Shown here: positions 1 to 6,748 of the stretch, piece after piece
How positions within the stretch are numbered: the stretch's first letter is position 1
Layout of the letters: each line of letters begins with the position of its first letter
NCBI GenBank assembly: GCA_964403465.1
Contig: CAYOFY010000011.1
Location: 1-31,976 of the forward strand
DNA from: JAFGKM01 sp964403465
GTDB lineage: Bacteria > Ratteibacteria > UBA8468 > B48-G9 > JAFGKM01
Length of the DNA: 31,976 bases
Reading direction: 5' to 3'
Notes under the pieces: generated by a model
What the model was told of the DNA's origin: nothing
The model's database searches: none
Seen by the model: the letters and a program-made list of their open reading frames with translations, nothing else
Translations under genes and position numbers: made by a program

Positions 1-613
1 GATATGCAAGCAGAATACCAAAGGCAAAAAGCCCCACGAGAGCAAATATCTCGTTGTGCAGAAGGGCAAAAAAAAGCGAACTCGCAATCACGGCTGCCGG
101 AACAGGGAAACTCTTTTTGAGTGCTGGGTAAATGATTCCCCGGAATATGACCTCTTCCGCAAAAGGGGCCACCACACAACTCAGAAAGAACATCGTGGAT
201 AGAATATAAAAAGAGTCTGTCTGCATGTAAACGGAAAGAATCTGCTGCGGCTGGGGGTCCAGTCCCATGTTCTTGAAAAACTTAAAGGAAAGCATGGCAA
301 GAAAGAATAAACATGGCAGGAACAAAAGGTAGGAGTAAAATCCGGTTTTGATCAAAGAAGCGCGAGGCTTTGCCAGAATAGAATTTAGATGTGACCTGAA
401 CCTGACAAAAACACAGCAAAGAATTATGATAGTAATGAGAGAGGTGTTAAATATGCTCCACATTATGGCAAAGACCGGTTCAGTGTAAATGGCGGTAAAT
501 CTTTCAGCGGCTAGCGATATCAGTGACGAGAAAATGACTATTGCTGCAACTATTCCTGCGGCGATGGGAAGATCCGGAGTTCCATCATTCTCCGATAATT
601 TTAGTCTCTTCAT
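1..613 (-). CDS. CPBP-family intramembrane metalloprotease (3' end cut by window)
   Basis: I translated this by hand; 204 codons are visible and the C-terminus lies beyond position 1. The protein is strongly hydrophobic, with likely membrane segments near residues 17-36, 48-70, 92-110 and 134-152. It carries the CPBP (CAAX protease and bacteriocin-processing) signature: the Glu pair E153-E154 followed by R158 (EEVIFRG), and the second motif FALLH with H186. These are the usual catalytic or metal-binding positions of the family, which acts inside the cytoplasmic membrane. The ATG at 611-613 overlaps the end of pilT by 29 bp and has only a weak upstream purine stretch, so expression is probably coupled to pilT. 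The substrate is unknown. Family assignment is fairly sure; the role is not. Confidence 0.8.
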   Translation of the reverse strand, partial: MKRLKLSENDGTPDLPIAAGIVAAIVIFSSLISLAAERFTAIYTEPVFAIMWSIFNTSLITIIILCCVFVRFRSHLNSILAKPRASLIKTGFYSYLLFLPCLFFLAMLSFKFFKNMGLDPQPQQILSVYMQTDSFYILSTMFFLSCVVAPFAEEVIFRGIIYPALKKSFPVPAAVIASSLFFALLHNEIFALVGLFAFGILLAY

Positions 614-1685
614 CCAGATATATGCCCCGGAGGTTCATTTCCAGAGTGTGGGGAGATGGTGATGCGGCAAATCCTATTTCAGGTTCAATAATGTCGCCCT
701 GTATGAGCTTCACAAGATGCTGGTTGAATGTCTGCATGCCGGTTTCGGCTGAGGATGCCATTGCGGAATAAAGCTTGTTCATCTTATTTTCCTGGATCAG
801 CTTGGAAATGAGGGGGGTCACTATCAGTATTTCGCATACCGGAACAAGTCCGGACTGGTCTTTTTTCGGAACAAGTTTCTGACAGACGGTTGCTCTGAGG
901 TGATACCCGACTATCTTCCTTACCTGTTCATGCTGTGAGGAAGGAAAGAAATCAAGTATACGGGCGATGGTTGAAAGGGTATCAACGGTATGGAGTGTCG
1001 CAAAAACGAGGTGCCCGGTTTCACAGGCGTTTATGGCGGCCTGAAAAGTGTTGACGTCCCTTAACTCTCCTATCAGAATTATATCCGGATCCTCCCTCAG
1101 AACATGTTTCAGCGCCATCGTAAATGAATTTGTATCTATCCCCACCTCCCGCTGGTCAATAACTGACTTATCGTCTTTGTAAAGGTATTCTATGGGGTCT
1201 TCTATGGTAACAATGTGCCTTTCCTTCTGCTTGTTGATGTTCTGTATCATGGCGGCAAGGGTCGTTGATTTGCCGCAGCCGGTGGGCCCAGTGACAAGAA
1301 CTATTCCGTCAGGGAAAAGGGAAATTTCTGACAGGATTTCAGGCAGATGCACCTCGGCAAAGGTGGGTATGGCATCCTTTATCCTCCTGAAAACAAGCCC
1401 TGTGTATCCTCTCTGCTGAAAAGCATTTACCCTGTATCTTCCTACCTCCGGATCGTCAAAGGCAAAATCCGCTTCCTTGTTCTCAGTGAATGATTTGAGC
1501 TGCCCAGCGGACATGACCTTACCCAGTATTTCGTTGATATTTTCCCTTGTGAACACGCCATCCCAGTCTTCGTAAATGTGCAGTCCTTTCTTGATGCGAA
1601 ATATGGGTTTTCTGCCGAACTTAATGTGCAGGTCCGAGGCATCCTTTTCCTTCATATATTTAAGTAATCTGATGAAATCCTTCAT
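585..1685 (-). CDS. pilT: PilT/PilU-type type IV pilus retraction ATPase
   Basis: 366 aa. This is a cytoplasmic hexameric ATPase of the secretion-ATPase superfamily; PilT proteins depolymerise type IV pili for twitching. Visible motifs are an N-terminal PAS-like region with ASDLH (16-20), Walker A GPTGCGKST (133-141), the Asp box IEDPIE (161-166), Walker B IILIGELRD (202-210) and the His box TGHLVFATLHT (223-233). The GELRD spelling differs slightly from the common GEMRD. Its ATG overlaps the stop of the upstream small ORF as ATGA, so the gene is translationally coupled to the end of the alpha operon. This is an unusual neighbourhood for pilT. PilT versus PilU cannot be separated by eye, and no other pilus genes are visible. 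Confidence 0.9.
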   Translation of the reverse strand: MKDFIRLLKYMKEKDASDLHIKFGRKPIFRIKKGLHIYEDWDGVFTRENINEILGKVMSAGQLKSFTENKEADFAFDDPEVGRYRVNAFQQRGYTGLVFRRIKDAIPTFAEVHLPEILSEISLFPDGIVLVTGPTGCGKSTTLAAMIQNINKQKERHIVTIEDPIEYLYKDDKSVIDQREVGIDTNSFTMALKHVLREDPDIILIGELRDVNTFQAAINACETGHLVFATLHTVDTLSTIARILDFFPSSQHEQVRKIVGYHLRATVCQKLVPKKDQSGLVPVCEILIVTPLISKLIQENKMNKLYSAMASSAETGMQTFNQHLVKLIQGDIIEPEIGFAASPSPHTLEMNLRGIYLDEETKIIGE

Positions 1686-1882
1686 TTTTCTGTCTTCTCA
1701 TCCCCGGAAGCCTCTTCCATTACAACCCGGATAGGATCATATTCTTTGCTGTCGGTGGAGACACCAGCTCCATTTATTATTGAATGAGTCTTCCTGGCTA
1801 ATTTGCATATCAATTCGTACATATTTGCATTCTTATCAAATTTGTCAAGCAATTTAAGATTTTTATTCATTTTTTTGCTCAC
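1682..1882 (-). CDS. Small ORF resembling RNA polymerase omega subunit
   Basis: 66 aa counted from a GTG at 1882; an ATG at 1870 in the same frame would give 62 aa. The middle, NMYELICKLARK (residues 20-31), is similar to the omega pattern NRFxLVxxAAxRAR. The later DPIRVVMEEASGDE resembles the omega segment around TVIALREIEEG. Omega (rpoZ) is a small chaperone-like subunit that binds the beta' C-terminus. The position directly after rpoA-rplQ, 33 bp below the rplQ stop, would fit a polymerase gene, and the ATGA overlap with pilT shows it is translated in this frame. The match is weak and the conserved RAR is degraded, so this is a tentative call; a lineage-specific hypothetical is the alternative. 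Confidence 0.45.
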   Translation of the reverse strand: MSKKMNKNLKLLDKFDKNANMYELICKLARKTHSIINGAGVSTDSKEYDPIRVVMEEASGDEKTEK

Positions 1883-1915
1883 TGCTTTTCATTTCTTTTC
1901 AACTGTTCGCTGTCC

Positions 1916-2266
1916 TTATTGCACCAGTCTAATTATGGCCATTCTGGAATTATCACCGGTCCTGGGAGACAATTTTATTATGCGGGTGCAACCGCCATTT
2001 CTGTCCTGGTATTTTCCAGAAACTTCCCTTACTCTTGCCAGACTGGGTGCATGATTCAGTATAGAATTTATCCGTCGGTAACTCGCCAGGTCGCCTGCCT
2101 TGCCAAGGGTTATTATCTTTTCCAGCATCTTCTGTAATTCCCTGGCCTTGACCTCCGTTGTCCTTATCTCCAGGTGCTGGAAAAAACCTATCGCCATGTT
2201 TCTCATCAGGGCCTTTCTGTGAGACTTGTTCCTGCCTATTTTTCTTATTTTCTTCTTGTGCCTCAT
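1916..2266 (-). CDS. rplQ: 50S ribosomal protein L17
   Basis: 116 aa, the usual bacterial length. The N-terminus MRHKKKIRKIGRNKSHRKAL contains the basic L17 signature (RHxxxxxxLGR, S-H-R-x-A-L-x-R-N). The protein sits near the exit tunnel of the large subunit. The start ATG overlaps the rpoA stop by 4 bp (ATGA), the normal coupling in alpha operons. The call is secure; nothing odd is seen. Confidence 0.97.
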   Translation of the reverse strand: MRHKKKIRKIGRNKSHRKALMRNMAIGFFQHLEIRTTEVKARELQKMLEKIITLGKAGDLASYRRINSILNHAPSLARVREVSGKYQDRNGGCTRIIKLSPRTGDNSRMAIIRLVQ

Positions 2267-3252
2267 TTTTCCCTCTTATTTTTGGATTCATCGTTCGTTT
2301 TCAAACTGAGTCCCATCTTGGCCAGAGCCCTGTCAACTTCATCAATGGATTTCTTGCCCAGATTTCTTATCCCTTCAAGTTCTTCTCTCGGGATGGCAAG
2401 CAATTCTTCAAGAGTCCCTATTTTCTTTGAAATAAGTCCGTTCAGAACCCTGGTTGTAAGTTTGAGTTCCGAAATGTTCATTTTCAAATTGACAGAAACC
2501 TTCTTCTCTTCTTTCCCTTCGCCCTTCTTTTCCTTTACCTCTTCGCCCACCACCTGTTTTTCCCCTATTATGGAAAAATGTCTATTCATAAGACCCGTCA
2601 CTTCCCTCAACGCATCTTTCGGGGAAATTGCGCCTGTTGTCCAGACTTCAAGTATAAGCTTCTCATAGTCAACAAACTGCCCGACCCTTGTATTTTCAAC
2701 ATTGAATGATACCTTCCGGACAGGCGAGAAGATGCCGTCTATCAAGATATTGCCTATGGACGGCCGGGATTTCACAAGTTTCATCTTCTCCTGCGATATA
2801 TATCCTCTGCCCCTCGTAATTTCAATTTGCACTTTAAGGGTTCTGTCAGGCAGAAGCGTGGCGATATGGAGGTCCTTATTAAGAACTTCGGCGCTACTGT
2901 CATTTATCAAATCCCCGGCGCAGATCTCTTCCTTCCCGCTTATCTTGAATTCCGGAATAACGTGGGGGAATTCTTTTATGTTAGGTTTCAGGGCAACCTG
3001 TTTCAGGTTCATCACTATTTCAACGACATCCTCTTTTACCCCCTTGATGGTGGAGAATTCATGAGACACTCCTTCCACTTTGAGAGCAGTTATCGCGATA
3101 CCTTCGACGGAAGATAGAAAAACTCTTCGCAGCGAATTGCCAATCGTTGCTCCGTATCCCCTTTCCAGAGGTTCTATGATAATCTTGCCGTAATTATCTC
3201 TGTATGTTTCTTTTTCCCATACAACTTTTTCAGGAAATACGAATTCTTTCAT
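2263..3252 (-). CDS. rpoA: RNA polymerase alpha subunit
   Basis: 329 aa, full length. The N-terminal dimerisation and assembly domain has ERGYGATIGNSLRRVFLSS (31-49), the standard alpha motif that contacts beta and beta'. A charged linker rich in K and E (about 235-250) leads into the C-terminal domain, which has LTTRVLNGL followed by IRNLGKKSIDEV, the DNA- and activator-binding helices, with the key Arg of the UP-element contact retained. The start ATG is preceded by GGGGATGAAGAG, which lies at the end of an unusual repeat element (3263-3365). Alpha must assemble with the fused beta-beta' polypeptide encoded at 21349-28872. Confidence 0.98.
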   Translation of the reverse strand: MKEFVFPEKVVWEKETYRDNYGKIIIEPLERGYGATIGNSLRRVFLSSVEGIAITALKVEGVSHEFSTIKGVKEDVVEIVMNLKQVALKPNIKEFPHVIPEFKISGKEEICAGDLINDSSAEVLNKDLHIATLLPDRTLKVQIEITRGRGYISQEKMKLVKSRPSIGNILIDGIFSPVRKVSFNVENTRVGQFVDYEKLILEVWTTGAISPKDALREVTGLMNRHFSIIGEKQVVGEEVKEKKGEGKEEKKVSVNLKMNISELKLTTRVLNGLISKKIGTLEELLAIPREELEGIRNLGKKSIDEVDRALAKMGLSLKTNDESKNKREK

Positions 3253-3262
3253 CTCTTCATCC

Positions 3263-3365
3263 CCTTTACCCCGAATAGCACATGGCTTGTGGCATATAGC
3301 ATATGGTCTTTCTTTTTACTGCCTTCTGCCACTTGCCATTTGCCAATATGTGAGGGGTTATGATT
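3263..3365 (-). repeat. 103-bp intergenic element with ten phased heptamers (copy 1, rpsD-rpoA gap)
   Basis: Read on the minus strand, the element opens with the 16-mer AATCATAACCCCTCAC (plus 3350-3365) and closes with CGGGGTAAAGG (plus 3263-3273). Both are repeated exactly in the element at 29305-29409. Between them, plus 3277-3346 divides without remainder into ten 7-bp units: TTGGCAA, ATGGCAA, GTGGCAG, AAGGCAG, TAAAAAG, AAAGACC, ATATGCT, ATATGCC, ACAAGCC, ATGTGCT. The first four share GGCA. Three of the last four carry GCC or GCT in the opposite sense, so GTGGCA can pair with TGCCAC. The right end merges with the rpoA ribosome-binding site. The rest of the gap (3366-3385) shows nothing further. 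Confidence 0.8.
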
Positions 3366-3385
3366 CTTCTCTTTGGCTGTCCTGC

Positions 3386-4018
3386 TTATTTTGAATAAAG
3401 GTTGACTATCAACTGTTCGTTTATCGGCAATGTTACTTCGTCCCTTTCGGGTATCCTTATTATACTCAGACTGAGGTTGTCGTTATCCACCTGCATCCAC
3501 CCGGGTATTACGTGGGTCTTGTAATCCTCAATACAATTCTTGATCTGTTTTGAGTACTTGCTGTTTGGATGCAGCTGTATTATATCCCCGCTTCTGACGA
3601 TATGTCCCGGCCTATCCACTCTCCTGCCGTTGACCCTGATTTCACCGTGGTTTATCATGTGTCTTGCCATTCTTCTTGAGTAGACCCAGTTTGCCCTGAA
3701 AATCGTATTATCCAGACGGCTTTCAAGCAACTTGAGCAGATTTTCTCCTGTTATTCCTTGCAGTTTTTTGGCCATGTCAAAGTACCTGCGGAATTGTCTT
3801 TCGAGAACGCCGTAGTAAATCTTAACCTTGTTTTTTTCCATCAACTGCACTCCGTATTCAGATCTTTTTTTCCTTTTGATGAACGATCCCCTCTTCTTTT
3901 TCTTGCTGTCACGCGGGTCAATAGCACACTTGACGGTCTCGCATCTTTTTCCTTTCAGGTAAAGCTTGGTGCCGTACTTTCTGCATATCTTGCATACCGG
4001 CTTGGTAATCTTCGTCAT
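3386..4018 (-). CDS. rpsD: 30S ribosomal protein S4 (zinc-binding form)
   Basis: 210 aa from the ATG at 4018, which has GGGGAG seven bases upstream; an in-frame TTG six bases earlier is rejected. The N-terminus has C9-x2-C12 and C26-x4-C31, the same arrangement as the zinc site of Thermus S4. The S4 RNA-binding domain follows (LESRLDN, then SRRMARHMINHGEIRVNGRR). S4 nucleates 16S rRNA folding and in many bacteria represses its own alpha operon; no leader pseudoknot could be confirmed by eye here. It lies 15 bp after rpsK. Confidence 0.97.
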   Translation of the reverse strand: MTKITKPVCKICRKYGTKLYLKGKRCETVKCAIDPRDSKKKKRGSFIKRKKRSEYGVQLMEKNKVKIYYGVLERQFRRYFDMAKKLQGITGENLLKLLESRLDNTIFRANWVYSRRMARHMINHGEIRVNGRRVDRPGHIVRSGDIIQLHPNSKYSKQIKNCIEDYKTHVIPGWMQVDNDNLSLSIIRIPERDEVTLPINEQLIVNLYSK

Positions 4019-4033
4019 TTTCAATCTCCCCTT

Positions 4034-4432
4034 TTATACTTTTCTGCGCCTCGGAGGTCTGCAGCCATTATGAGGAATAGGCGTTATATCCTTTATGGAA
4101 ATCACGTTAAGCCCTGCGCCCTGTAACGCTCTGATGGCTGTTTCTCTCCCCGAACCAGGACCTTTGACAAGAACATCCACTTCTTTCATATTAAAGGTCA
4201 TCTGGGCCTTCCTGGCAATGTTCTCTGCCACCAGTTGAGCCGCAAAGGGAGTACCCTTTCTGGTTCCCTTGAATCCGGCAGTTCCACCGCTGCCCCATAA
4301 GAGAACTCTTCCGTTTGAGTCTGTTATGGTAACCACCGTGTTGTTAAAAGTGGCCTTTATGTGAGCAACACCTTTAAGAATATCAACGCTTTTCTTTTTC
4401 TTTTTTACGTATTTTTTTTCGTTCTCTGCCAT
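4034..4432 (-). CDS. rpsK: 30S ribosomal protein S11
   Basis: 132 aa. It has the S11 core GVAHIKATFNNTVVTITD, then GSGGTAGFKGTRKGTPFAAQ and the C-terminal GCRPPRRRKV, which lies in the platform near the mRNA exit. The N-terminus is lysine-rich. The gene begins 3 bp after the rpsM stop, and its ribosome-binding site (AAGGA) lies in the rpsM 3' end. Standard alpha-operon member. Confidence 0.97.
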   Translation of the reverse strand: MAENEKKYVKKKKKSVDILKGVAHIKATFNNTVVTITDSNGRVLLWGSGGTAGFKGTRKGTPFAAQLVAENIARKAQMTFNMKEVDVLVKGPGSGRETAIRALQGAGLNVISIKDITPIPHNGCRPPRRRKV

Positions 4433-4435
4433 TTT

Positions 4436-4858
4436 TCATCCTTGTTTTTTTGTTTCTTCTTCTTTTGTCTTGAGGGCTTTCCTTGCGGTCTTGTCCCTTA
4501 TAACTCCCACGGTCTTCTTGGGACCTTTTCTTGTCCTGGCGTTGGACCTGGTTCTCTGCCCCCTTACGGGCAGAGAAAGACGATGTCTTATCCCCCTGTA
4601 CGAGTTTATTTCTATCAATCTTCGTATATTTTCCGCCAATTCTTTCTTCAGGTCTCCCTCTACGGGTATGTTCTTCTGCAGGAAAGAAGCGATCTTGCCA
4701 AGTTCCTCTTCATTTAAATCCTTAACCCTCTTGTTCCCGTCAATCTTTGTGTGAAGAATTATCTTCCTCGCCAGCGTTCGTCCCACTCCGTAGATATACG
4801 TCAGGGATATCTCCAGTTTCTTGTTATCAGGTATCTCTACTCCGAGTATTCTTGCCAT
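4436..4858 (-). CDS. rpsM: 30S ribosomal protein S13
   Basis: 140 aa, somewhat longer than the usual 118-125 because of a lysine/glutamate-rich tail after the conserved RTRSNARTRKGPKKTV. The N-terminus MARILGVEIPDNKK and the helix-turn-helix YIYGVGRTLA are typical. S13 sits in the 30S head and contacts the P-site tRNA and the L5 bridge. The ATG is preceded by AAAGGAGAAG. A 96-bp gap separates it from rpmJ, the widest inside the alpha region apart from that before rpoA. Confidence 0.96.
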   Translation of the reverse strand: MARILGVEIPDNKKLEISLTYIYGVGRTLARKIILHTKIDGNKRVKDLNEEELGKIASFLQKNIPVEGDLKKELAENIRRLIEINSYRGIRHRLSLPVRGQRTRSNARTRKGPKKTVGVIRDKTARKALKTKEEETKKQG

Positions 4859-4954
4859 TTGCCATCTTCTCCTTTATTCCGTTTTAAAACAGTCATAACC
4901 AACTGATGATGACTCTCCCAAAAACACCATTCACTTGCCACCAATCACTCTCTT
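4859..4954 (-). repeat. Intergenic gap with degenerate 14-bp repeat and inverted repeat
   Basis: On the minus strand, AGTGATTGGTGGCA is followed directly by AGTGAATGGTGTTT, two imperfect copies of a 14-bp (2 x 7) unit. Downstream, AGTCAT and ATGACT form a 6-bp inverted repeat around CATCAGTTGGTT. The plus-strand AGTCATAACC at 4891-4900 resembles the start of the 16-mer shared by the elements at 3350 and 29394, but in the opposite orientation. The rpsM ribosome-binding site ends the gap. No function is evident. Confidence 0.5.
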
Positions 4955-5080
4955 TTACCCCTGCCTCTGTTTATGCTTCGGCCCTTTCTGGGGATTGCTG
5001 CATATGACCCTTACCTCTCCTTTTCTTCTTATTATTTTGCACTTGGGACATATTTTTTTTACCGAAGCTCTAACTTTCAT
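4955..5080 (-). CDS. rpmJ: 50S ribosomal protein L36 (zinc form)
   Basis: 41 aa, found by hand translation; it is too short for most ORF callers. The sequence starts MKVRASVKKICPKCK and ends KGPKHKQRQG. The zinc ligands C11, C14, C27 and H36 are all present. It is three to four residues longer than the usual 37-38 because of extra residues (around NPQKGP) between C27 and H36. L36 is a zinc-ribbon protein of the large subunit. The ATG has GAGGTGATAAAA upstream. The position between infA and rpsM is the normal one. Confidence 0.95.
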   Translation of the reverse strand: MKVRASVKKICPKCKIIRRKGEVRVICSNPQKGPKHKQRQG

Positions 5081-5139
5081 TTTTATCACCTCTATCTGTC
5101 ATTTTAGATTTTGAACTTTCTTGTCTTTCCGCAGCATCC

Positions 5140-5358
5140 CTATAGCCTTTTTGTAATCCTGCCTCTTGTCAGGTCATACGGAGATAGCTCAACAAGAACT
5201 TTGTCTCCCGGTATTATCTTGATATAGTACATCCTCATCTTCCCGCATAGATATGCCGTTATAACATGGCTATTTTCAAGTTCCACCAGGAAGGCGGTAC
5301 CAGGTAATGCTTTTGTAATCTTGCCCTGAACCTTGATCTTTTCTTCTTTGTTGTTCAT
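5140..5358 (-). CDS. infA: Translation initiation factor IF-1
   Basis: 72 aa from the ATG at 5358, exactly the usual length; the longer open frame upstream overlaps map and is not used. The OB-fold features are all visible: VQGKITKALPGTAFLVELEN, CGKMRMYYIKIIPGD and the near-invariant SPYDLTRGRI. IF-1 binds the 30S A site and cooperates with IF-2 and IF-3. It starts 8 bp after the map stop. Confidence 0.97.
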   Translation of the reverse strand: MNNKEEKIKVQGKITKALPGTAFLVELENSHVITAYLCGKMRMYYIKIIPGDKVLVELSPYDLTRGRITKRL

Positions 5359-5366
5359 GATAAAAC

Positions 5367-6110
5367 TCAGGCTGTCAGTATTTCCGGTCCCTGCCTCCCC
5401 ACCAGGACACAGTTTTCGTAGTGCGCGGAATACCCCCCGTCCTTGGTAACCACGGTCCATCCATCATCAAGAATTCTGACGGCTGCTTTATGCTGGTTGA
5501 TCATCGGCTCTATGGCAAGGATCATGTTCTCCCTCAGAATTGCTCCTGTTCCGGGTATCCCGAAATTTGGTATTTCGGGATACTCATGCAGGTTCTTGCC
5601 TATCCCGTGCCCTGCAAATTCTTTTACCACAGAAAAGCTATTTTCTTCCACAAAGTTTTCTATTGCGGCGCCTATGTCTCCTATTCGCTTTTCAGGCAAA
5701 ACCATTGCAACGCCGGCTTCAAACGATCTTCTTGTGACCTCTATGAGTTTCCTGTGGATACTCTTGATCTCCCCCACGGGAAAAGTGTCGGCACAGTCAC
5801 CACAATAGCCCTTATATATGACTCCTATATCAATGGAAACAATATCGCCTTCTTTCAAAACCCTCTTCCTGGATGGGATGCCGTGGACAACTTCTTCGTT
5901 CACCGATACACACAAATCCGCAGGGTAACCGTTGTAATTCCTGAAAGCCGAGACCACCCTGTTTTCCCTTATAAGTTCTTCCCCTCTCTTTTCTATGTCA
6001 TACGTTGTCATGCCGGCTTCTACCATCTTTCCCAGCGCCACAAGTATTCTCTTGCATATTGTGCAGGCTATCTTGATTCTGGCGATTTCTTCGCTGTTTT
6101 TCGCTACCAT
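5367..6110 (-). CDS. map: Methionine aminopeptidase, type I
   Basis: 247 aa. This cytosolic dinuclear metal enzyme removes the initiator Met. All expected residues are present: substrate His H76 (VVHGIPS), and metal ligands D94 (SIDIG), D105 (CGDCAD), H168 (AGHGIG), E201 (AIEPM) and E232 (AHYEN). There is no N-terminal zinc-finger or SH3-binding extension, so it is the short type I form. The start overlaps the adk stop by 7 bp. The adk-map-infA order after secY is common in bacterial spc/alpha operons. Confidence 0.97.
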   Translation of the reverse strand: MVAKNSEEIARIKIACTICKRILVALGKMVEAGMTTYDIEKRGEELIRENRVVSAFRNYNGYPADLCVSVNEEVVHGIPSRKRVLKEGDIVSIDIGVIYKGYCGDCADTFPVGEIKSIHRKLIEVTRRSFEAGVAMVLPEKRIGDIGAAIENFVEENSFSVVKEFAGHGIGKNLHEYPEIPNFGIPGTGAILRENMILAIEPMINQHKAAVRILDDGWTVVTKDGGYSAHYENCVLVGRQGPEILTA

Positions 6111-6748
6111 TTGGTAATCTTTCTTATTTCAGAGATGGTATCTTCAAGCTTTCCGTCCCCGGGGACAACATAGAGTATTTCTTTATTCTTATAGTACTCT
6201 ATCAAAGGAGCGGTTAACTGCCGGTAAACCTCCAGTCTCCTTCTTATGATCTCCTCACGGTCATCAGACCTCTGGACAAGGTTACCCCCGCAAAAGTCGC
6301 ATATCCCTTCTTTCAGCGGTGGAAGGTTTACCAGATGATATATTTTCCCACAGCGTTCGCATACTCTTCTCAACGAAAGCCTTTCCACGAGAAAATCGTC
6401 ATCAGCGCTCAGGTAAATTACCCTTGTATCATCAGCGTTGTCAATCATGCTGTCAAGCATCTCCGCCTGAGATATGGTTCTGGGAAAACCGTCTATTATG
6501 AATCCCTTTTCACACAGCGGTTCTGCCAGTTTTTCCTCCACCATCTTCATAACAATTTTATCGGGAACAAGTTCTCCCTTTTCCATGTATTTCTTCGCAT
6601 TCAAACCCGCTTCGGTCTCATTCTTGAGATGTTCCCTCAACAAATCGCCGGAAGAAATCAGCGGCAATCCCCAGATTACGGAAAGACGGCTTCCAACAGT
6701 ACCCTTTCCCGCACCGGGAGGGCCCAGCATAATCAGTTCTTTTTTCAT
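6104..6748 (-). CDS. adk: Adenylate kinase with zinc LID
   Basis: 214 aa. It interconverts ATP + AMP and 2 ADP in the cytosol. The P-loop GPPGAGKGT is at 9-17, the AMP-binding residues include GDLLR (34-38) and DGFPR (86-90), and the long LID carries C130-x2-C133 and C150-x2-C153, a zinc site found in many Gram-positive and deep-branching bacteria but not in E. coli. The start overlaps the secY stop by one base (TAATG), indicating coupled translation. Confidence 0.98.
   Translation of the reverse strand: MKKELIMLGPPGAGKGTVGSRLSVIWGLPLISSGDLLREHLKNETEAGLNAKKYMEKGELVPDKIVMKMVEEKLAEPLCEKGFIIDGFPRTISQAEMLDSMIDNADDTRVIYLSADDDFLVERLSLRRVCERCGKIYHLVNLPPLKEGICDFCGGNLVQRSDDREEIIRRRLEVYRQLTAPLIEYYKNKEILYVVPGDGKLEDTISEIRKITKW

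Noticed and set aside
3277..3346. Heptamer array as a CRISPR
   Set aside because: Units are 7 bp with no spacers, and there are no cas genes in the window.
5421..6173. A 250-codon open frame on the plus strand opposite map and adk
   Set aside because: It is antisense to well-supported genes, has no family resemblance and no ribosome-binding site. The same applies to the plus-strand frames at 27229-27831, 12619-13221 and 12833-13507.
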